Under the pieces are notes generated by a model. It was not told the origin of the DNA. It was given only the letters and a program-made list of their open reading frames with translations, and ran no database searches. A stretch of 64,000 nucleotides of DNA from DVEG01 sp964405435 (GTDB taxonomy: Bacteria; Cyanobacteriota; Cyanobacteriia; Cyanobacteriales; Oscillatoriaceae). Position 1 is the first letter of the stretch, and each line of letters starts with the position of its first letter. The position numbers and the translations under genes are program-made. Shown piece after piece: positions 59,386 to 64,000 of the stretch. Where the stretch lies: assembly GCA_964405435.1 (NCBI GenBank), contig CAYOOD010000040.1, forward strand, positions 1 through 64,000, in the 5' to 3' direction.

Positions 59386-59988
59386 CTAATTGCTAGCTTT
59401 ATTGAGTTTCTTGCGGCGGGATTGATTCCATTTAAAAATTCCCAGTCCCAGAAATGCCCCTATGGTACTCGGTTCGGGAACCATTTCAGTATTGCCCTCC
59501 GAATCGGTAATTGTAGCCAACCGGTAAGAGGGTGTATAGTCGAAAGACTCTCTGCCTTGATAGCCCATAAACACATAATAGGGGTTATTGGGATCGGCAT
59601 AGTTGTCGTAATAACCAAACGAGCCACTAAATTGACAAAGAGACTGCATGTAAGAGTTGGTGGCGCTATACATACAGGTTCTATCGTAACCGCTGACGCT
59701 ACCGCTCAATCCTCTAAAATTTCCATTACTGAAATGAACGCCCCCATTTGATAACTGCGATTGGGTAAAATCATTGCCCTTGAAATTAAAGGTGAAAGAT
59801 AATAAATTCACCTTTTCAAAAGGACTTCCTTTCACCGCAGTGCTTTCAAATGAAAATCTCCCGATTGTTTTGCCTCCAAAATTAAAATTATAGCCCAGGA
59901 TGGCGGCAGTTGCAGGAATCGCGCCGATCGCGCCTATGCTCAAACTAGAGCCGACAAGCGCCAGAGCTAGTTTTTGGTAGATGTTCAT
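59386..59988 (-). CDS. PEP-CTERM sorted surface protein
   Basis: 200 residues. Signal peptide KLALALVGSSLSIGAIGAIPATAA, a beta-rich mature part (FNFGGKTIGRFSFES... FTFNFKGN), and C-terminal VPEPSTIGAFLGLGIF followed by a basic tail RRKK. Same exosortase-dependent class as the protein at 19051. Confidence 0.85.
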   Translation of the reverse strand: MNIYQKLALALVGSSLSIGAIGAIPATAAILGYNFNFGGKTIGRFSFESTAVKGSPFEKVNLLSFTFNFKGNDFTQSQLSNGGVHFSNGNFRGLSGSVSGYDRTCMYSATNSYMQSLCQFSGSFGYYDNYADPNNPYYVFMGYQGRESFDYTPSYRLATITDSEGNTEMVPEPSTIGAFLGLGIFKWNQSRRKKLNKASN

Positions 59989-60259
59989 TCTAGGTTCCCC
60001 CTTTGACTGATTTTTTTCTAGTAGTATTTTCCGGCTTTTTGCCTGATTTGCTAGTATTCTAGCAGGTTATTTTTAGAGGTTTTTAAAGTTTAATTAAAGT
60101 TTGGCGATTTATTGTAAAGATTTGATGAACCTCACCCGCCGTCTCCGTAATTTTTACAAAAGCTGTTCTCATTTTCAGAGTCCAGTTTTTGGCCCCACTT
60201 CAGAAGTTAAGTATAAATACTTGTCAGGCGGTGATTGCGCTGTGAGTTTTCAACCCTCA

Positions 60260-60290
60260 GAAACCCGGCTTCTTCAAGAAGCCGGGTTTC
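60260..60290. repeat. GAAACCCGG palindromic repeat
   Basis: AGAAACCCGGCTTCTTC/AAGAAGCCGGGTTTCT, nearly perfect. Lies about 70 bases downstream of the leftward DUF3370-like gene's stop side. Confidence 0.7.
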
Positions 60291-60361
60291 TAGGTATCAC
60301 AGCGGTTTGCAAATCCAATAGAACCGCTATAGTTTTCTCGCTATTTTAATCTCTGTCGCGG

Positions 60362-61804
60362 CTATTGTAAAGTCCTCACGGTTAATACTTGCGGCGGGGT
60401 GGAATCGGGCGGGTAAAGAAAATCTACTCGCACAGTTCGCGCCTCTTGTGCTTTTAAATCCAGTATCAACAGCGGTTCGAGTACCTGACCGAATCGGTGC
60501 CACAAATGGACGTAGCGCGTCACCGATTCGCCGCTCTCGTCGGTGTAGCGCAGCCGCACGGTTCCTCGGAAAAAGGGAAAATCTAGCGACGGTATGCGAA
60601 ACCTCAGCCCCCCTTTGGATAATTTATCTTCTTTGAGGGGAGTTTCTAGCGTCACCGTTACTGTCTGGGGTTTGTCGCTGCGGTTGATGAGTGGCACAGT
60701 CAAGTCGTAATAGACGCCATAATTTCCGTGCGCTTCATGGGCGGTGTCGGGATAGCGGGCGAGCATTTTGCCGGCTTGGATTTGCTCGGTTCCCAGCCTG
60801 CCGCCGCGCAGGGTGCTAATTGCGTAGGAAATTGCTTTTCCCGGTTGGGGAATTGCCAGATTTTCGCGATCTTTATCGGCAAGCGTTGCTTTCCATTTGG
60901 AACCTAGCTGCACGCCGCCAACGCGCCCGTAAATGAGTTTGCCGCTCGTGGCGGTTGGGGGCGTGGGGATGGGTTCGCGGGGGCCGGCAAAATTACCTGT
61001 TTCTAATAGCTGCTGCCATTCTTGTAGAGTTGGGGCGCGATCGCTCCCGTCGGGATTTTTCTTCGCATACAGGGTTAAACTGGCGACGTAGATTTTGCCG
61101 CTGCTGTTCAAGTGCATAAAAGTAGAACGCCCGTTTATCGGCTTCTCCAAACCTTGCACGGGTGTGGGATGGTTGAGCAACATTCTGCTCTCTCCCGGCG
61201 GGATGACTAACTGAGCGGGAAAGTCTGGTTGCCGCATTCCCCGCAATACGCGATCGACGGCGCGAATACCCGGGCCAGAAAATACTTCGCCGTTGGGATT
61301 TTCTAGCATCGCCGGTTTTTCTTTGAAGGGGGCTTCTTGCATTTGATAAGTTGCCGCCTGCAAAATTTCTAGAGTAATCGGTTGTTTGCCGGGATTGTTG
61401 ACAATGATTCCGGTGTAGAGCGTCTGCAATTTTGGCGGCGTGTGGGTGTGGTGGTGGGCAAATAAGGTAAATTCTCCCTGAAAGGGAAAGTTGAGGTGGG
61501 CGGCTGGAACTTTTTTTCCTTCTGGGGGAAAGGTGGAAAGCAATATGCCTTCTGTTTTTACCCATTCGGGGCTGTTGCTGTTAAACATGGGCACTTTGTC
61601 TAGCTGCCCGGGGAGCGATCGCACTTCGCCGGTTTGTACGATTTCCAGGGGGGTTGGTGCCGGGATTGGGGGATTGGGAGATTGCGCGATCGCGCTGTCG
61701 TCTGGGGCGGGTTGTTTGTTCAACATCCACCAGGCACCGCTGCCAGCTAGTGCGATCGCTAAAATATAGAGAATTGGAGCAATTTTATTGGTTTTTGTTT
61801 TCAT
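60362..61804 (-). CDS. DUF3370-like exported protein
   Basis: About 480 residues from MKTKTNKIAP. One N-terminal membrane segment (ILYILAIALAGSGAWWML), a Pro-rich linker, then a large beta-rich region: VPMFNSNSPEWVKTEGIL, NHPTPVQGLEKPINGRSTF, YGRVGGVQLGSKWKATL, VYYDLTVPLINRSD. Matches the cyanobacterial DUF3370 family. Periplasmic or surface location likely; function not known. Confidence 0.82.
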   Translation of the reverse strand: MKTKTNKIAPILYILAIALAGSGAWWMLNKQPAPDDSAIAQSPNPPIPAPTPLEIVQTGEVRSLPGQLDKVPMFNSNSPEWVKTEGILLSTFPPEGKKVPAAHLNFPFQGEFTLFAHHHTHTPPKLQTLYTGIIVNNPGKQPITLEILQAATYQMQEAPFKEKPAMLENPNGEVFSGPGIRAVDRVLRGMRQPDFPAQLVIPPGESRMLLNHPTPVQGLEKPINGRSTFMHLNSSGKIYVASLTLYAKKNPDGSDRAPTLQEWQQLLETGNFAGPREPIPTPPTATSGKLIYGRVGGVQLGSKWKATLADKDRENLAIPQPGKAISYAISTLRGGRLGTEQIQAGKMLARYPDTAHEAHGNYGVYYDLTVPLINRSDKPQTVTVTLETPLKEDKLSKGGLRFRIPSLDFPFFRGTVRLRYTDESGESVTRYVHLWHRFGQVLEPLLILDLKAQEARTVRVDFLYPPDSTPPQVLTVRTLQ

Positions 61805-61847
61805 TTTCAGTTTTTTGCGCAACAGTACCTAATGCCCGATCCCCTTT

Positions 61848-62591
61848 TCACCTCGTTTCTAATTGCCGCCACTGCAAGACATAAACCGGAACATTAAACC
61901 AGATATTTTCGGGCTCCGGTATTTTTACTTTCATCACTTTCAGATAGCCGGGATCGGCTTCGATCCACGTTTTTTCTCCGACATAGGCTAAAATATGCTC
62001 TCCATCGGCGGTGACTGCCATATCCCCTGGCTGAATCGTTGAATGGTCGAGTTTATTAATGCTATCATATTTTTGTCCTTTTTTGGTATAATTCCGGTAT
62101 TCGTCGCGCAAGGCGTCCGCGCCTGCATCGTGCCACCACATATCGAGCCCCGTTCTAATCAGAACCGGATTAAAAGAAAGCAAGCCTTGCTTGAAGTTTG
62201 CACGAATTAAACCTTGGCGGACTAATCCAGAGCAATCGATGCCGTTTTTATTTTCTCCCCCCCAGATATAGCGGGTGCCTTCATATTGATTGAGTTCGGC
62301 AATGTAGGCTTTGCGAAGGGCGATCGCGTCGATCGGGCGTCCGGGCAGGAGAGTTAGAGCGCTGAGGAATAGGGCGAAAAACAAGCAGGCGAATCGAATA
62401 ATTTTTTGCCGCCAAAATAAGTAGAGCGCCCCCATCCAAATCGCGCCTGCTAACAAAACGGTTGCTAGGCGCATTATCCGGTAGCTGATGGGGTAAATGA
62501 GCAAGATAATTAAGCAAAATATTGCCAAATACCAGAAAAAAAAGAGGTGTCGGCGTTTGAATGTTTTCAATAGCATAGGGCGTAATATCAA
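61848..62591 (-). CDS. NlpC/P60-like membrane-bound hydrolase
   Basis: 247 residues. Three or so hydrophobic segments at the N-terminus (FFFWYLAIFCLIILLIY, LATVLLAGAIWMGALY, FACLFFALFLSALTLL), then a papain-like domain with catalytic Cys in GIDCSGLVRQG and His in DGEHILAYVG. Probably cleaves cell-wall peptides on the outer face of the inner membrane. Partly downstream of the gamma-glutamyltransferase gene on the same strand. Confidence 0.82.
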   Translation of the reverse strand: MILRPMLLKTFKRRHLFFFWYLAIFCLIILLIYPISYRIMRLATVLLAGAIWMGALYLFWRQKIIRFACLFFALFLSALTLLPGRPIDAIALRKAYIAELNQYEGTRYIWGGENKNGIDCSGLVRQGLIRANFKQGLLSFNPVLIRTGLDMWWHDAGADALRDEYRNYTKKGQKYDSINKLDHSTIQPGDMAVTADGEHILAYVGEKTWIEADPGYLKVMKVKIPEPENIWFNVPVYVLQWRQLETR

Positions 62592-62629
62592 TCGGTTGCG
62601 AACAAATAGGGAGCAGAGCCGCCTAATTT

Positions 62630-62735
62630 TCGTTCCCAGGCTGATCCTGGGAACGAGAAAAAAAGTTTTCTTTTACTCAGCACTTTTTACTCAGCACTCA
62701 GCACTTTTTACTCAGCACTCAGCACTTTTCACTCC
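62630..62735. repeat. GTTCCCAGGCT palindrome and ACTCAGC STRR-like tandem
   Basis: The palindrome GTTCCCAGGCTGATCCTGGGAAC-type at 62630-62656 is followed by tandem ACTCAGCACTTTTT units to 62735. The units combine the heptamer ACTCAGC with T-runs. Confidence 0.7.
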
Positions 62736-62736
62736 T

Positions 62737-64000
62737 TTACCACACCATCGCCAGCCCGTCAGAGCGCGGCTCAGAAGCGGCGATGAAAGTATCATTTTGC
62801 CGCAGGATTATTTGCCCGCGTCCAAATTGCCCCATCTGCATGTATTGGGGGTTGTCGAGCAGGTTGTCTTGGCGGATATCGTGACCCCGATTTGCTAATT
62901 CTCGGGCGATCGCTTCCGAAACAGAAGGCTCCAGCAGTACCCGATTGTCGGCGACAAATTGCCACCGGGGCGCGTCGAGGGCGGCTTGGGGATTTAAGCC
63001 GCAATCCACCATATTCACGACTACTTGGACGTGTCCTTGGGGCTGCATTGGCCCTCCCATAACGCCGAATGGCCCTAAAGGCTGACCGTCTTGGCTGAGG
63101 AAGCCCGGGATAATCGTGTGATACGGGCGCTTGGCGGGGGCGTATTCGTTGGGATGCCTGGGTTCTAGGGTGAAACCGCAGCCTCGGTTTTGCAGGGCGA
63201 TGCCGGTTTCGGGGATGAGGATGCCGCTGCCAAAGCCGGTGAAGTTGGATTGGATGAAGGAAACCATCAAATCGCTGTCAGCGGCGGCGAGGTAGACGGT
63301 TCCGCCTTTGGGCAAGCCGGGAGAAGCGAGGGGAATTGCCTTTTCGCCGATGAGCGATCGCCGCTCGCGCGCGTAAGCTTTATCTAACAGTCGCTCTGCG
63401 GGCATTTGCATGTAATTCGGATCGGCGGCATAGCGGCGAACGTCGGCAAATGCCAGTTTCATCGCTTCGATTTGCAGGTGGTAGAAGTCTGCTGTCTCGC
63501 GGGAGCGATATTGGTTTTTTCCGAACTCGAAGCCTTCGAGGATGTTGAGGGCGATGAGGGCTGCCAAGCCTTGGGTGTTGGGCGGGATTTCCCAAACGGT
63601 GACGCCGCGATAGTCGGTGGAGATGGGGTTTACCCAGTCGGCGCGGTGGGCGGCAAAGTCGGCGGTTGTGAGAAAGCCGCCGCTGTTGGCGGCAAAGTTG
63701 GCTATTTTTTCGGCGAGTTTCCCCTGGTAGAAGCTTTCAGCGCCGGTGGCGGCGATTTCGCGCAGGGTTTGCGCGTGGGCAGGGCTGCCCCAAATTTCGC
63801 CGGGATTTGGGGCGCGATCGCTTTTGAAAAAGACTTCTTTGAAGGGCTGGAAGCGGGCGTCGGTGAGGGGCAGGTAAATTCCCTCTGCCGCTTTCCAAAT
63901 CTGCGCCGTGCCGGGGGAGACGGGGAAGCCTTCGGCGGCGTAGCGGATGGCGGGGGCAAAGAGTTCTTCAAACGGCAGCTTTCCCCACCGCTGCCACAGG
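62737..64000 (-). CDS. ggt: gamma-glutamyltransferase, partial
   Basis: The frame runs past the window end at 64000, so the N-terminal part is missing. Visible: FAPAIRYAAEGFPVSPG-like region, WEIPPNTQGLAALIALNILEGF, the processing site GGTVYLAAADSD (catalytic Thr), SNFTGFGSGILIPETGIALQNRG, GFLSQDGQPLGPFGVMGGPMQPQGH. This is the GGT Ntn-hydrolase fold, transferring or hydrolysing gamma-glutamyl groups. Start not in the window; a shorter ATG at 63567 is internal. Confidence 0.9.
   Translation of the reverse strand, partial: LWQRWGKLPFEELFAPAIRYAAEGFPVSPGTAQIWKAAEGIYLPLTDARFQPFKEVFFKSDRAPNPGEIWGSPAHAQTLREIAATGAESFYQGKLAEKIANFAANSGGFLTTADFAAHRADWVNPISTDYRGVTVWEIPPNTQGLAALIALNILEGFEFGKNQYRSRETADFYHLQIEAMKLAFADVRRYAADPNYMQMPAERLLDKAYARERRSLIGEKAIPLASPGLPKGGTVYLAAADSDLMVSFIQSNFTGFGSGILIPETGIALQNRGCGFTLEPRHPNEYAPAKRPYHTIIPGFLSQDGQPLGPFGVMGGPMQPQGHVQVVVNMVDCGLNPQAALDAPRWQFVADNRVLLEPSVSEAIARELANRGHDIRQDNLLDNPQYMQMGQFGRGQIILRQNDTFIAASEPRSDGLAMVW

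Noticed and set aside
63702..63971. 89-residue minus-strand frame at the window end
   Set aside because: It is out of frame with the gamma-glutamyltransferase, which continues in another frame to 64000.

Overview
The window is chromosomal-type DNA from a cyanobacterium, probably filamentous. Four things suggest this: dense HIP1-type GCGATCGC octamers on both strands, a magnesium-chelatase ChlD gene, PEP-CTERM surface proteins, and heptamer-like STRR repeats plus several families of palindromic intergenic repeats. No plasmid or phage replication gene was seen.

Left part (1-20 kb): a PAS-type sensor histidine kinase, an unknown coiled-coil protein, chlD, then a scattered catabolic gene set (TrzA/AtzA-like amidohydrolase, SDR, two FAD oxidoreductases, creatininase-like amidase, cysteine hydrolase, cupin, CocE-like esterase) and a PEP-CTERM protein. 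From 20.3 to 30.8 kb, leftward, is an incomplete type III CRISPR-Cas operon: several Cas7/Cas5-like RAMP proteins, a Csx19-like protein, an HD-less Cas10-like protein with a GGDD motif, a CARF-type effector, a P-loop NTPase and a Csx3 ring nuclease. No CRISPR array, cas1/cas2 or cas6 is present. From 31 to 36 kb: an RHH regulator, a structured leader RNA ahead of a PLMP-like/HNH protein, a sulfotransferase-like protein and malQ.

Centre (36.6-42.1 kb): a tRNA array with 34 recognisable tRNAs covering every amino acid except valine. Many are structurally aberrant: five leucine isoacceptors with short variable arms, two initiator-like tRNAs, alanine tRNAs with a bulged acceptor. It is interrupted by two HNH genes and a VapBC-like toxin-antitoxin pair.

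The most remarkable part is 43.2-54.9 kb. It starts with the same promoter/boxA-like leader as the tRNA array and encodes at least eleven Y-RNA-like noncoding RNAs. Each is closed by an 8-10 bp terminal helix, a conserved internal loop (5' CCYNAAC-like, 3' ACTTG) and an inner AGCTT/AAGCT helix. The loops carry swapped modules: tRNA bodies inserted through the acceptor end, circularly permuted tRNAs opened at or next to the anticodon arm, a 23S rRNA helix-69 mimic, and a composite of the 23S sarcin-ricin loop with the GTPase-associated centre. Interleaved are two Ro60/TROVE-vWA paralogues, another vWA protein, a ribosomal stalk bL12 paralogue, a GATase-fold protein, KptA (RNA 2'-phosphotransferase), an AAA+ ATPase and unknown proteins. 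I infer a Ro/Y-RNA system that displays replicas of the vulnerable RNA sites of the translation machinery, perhaps as decoys, sensors or scaffolds for RNA repair. This is inference from sequence only.

Right part (55-64 kb): a PhoD-like lipoprotein, a small ThiF-like cluster, a second PEP-CTERM protein, a DUF3370-like protein, an NlpC/P60-like hydrolase and a gamma-glutamyltransferase truncated by the window end.
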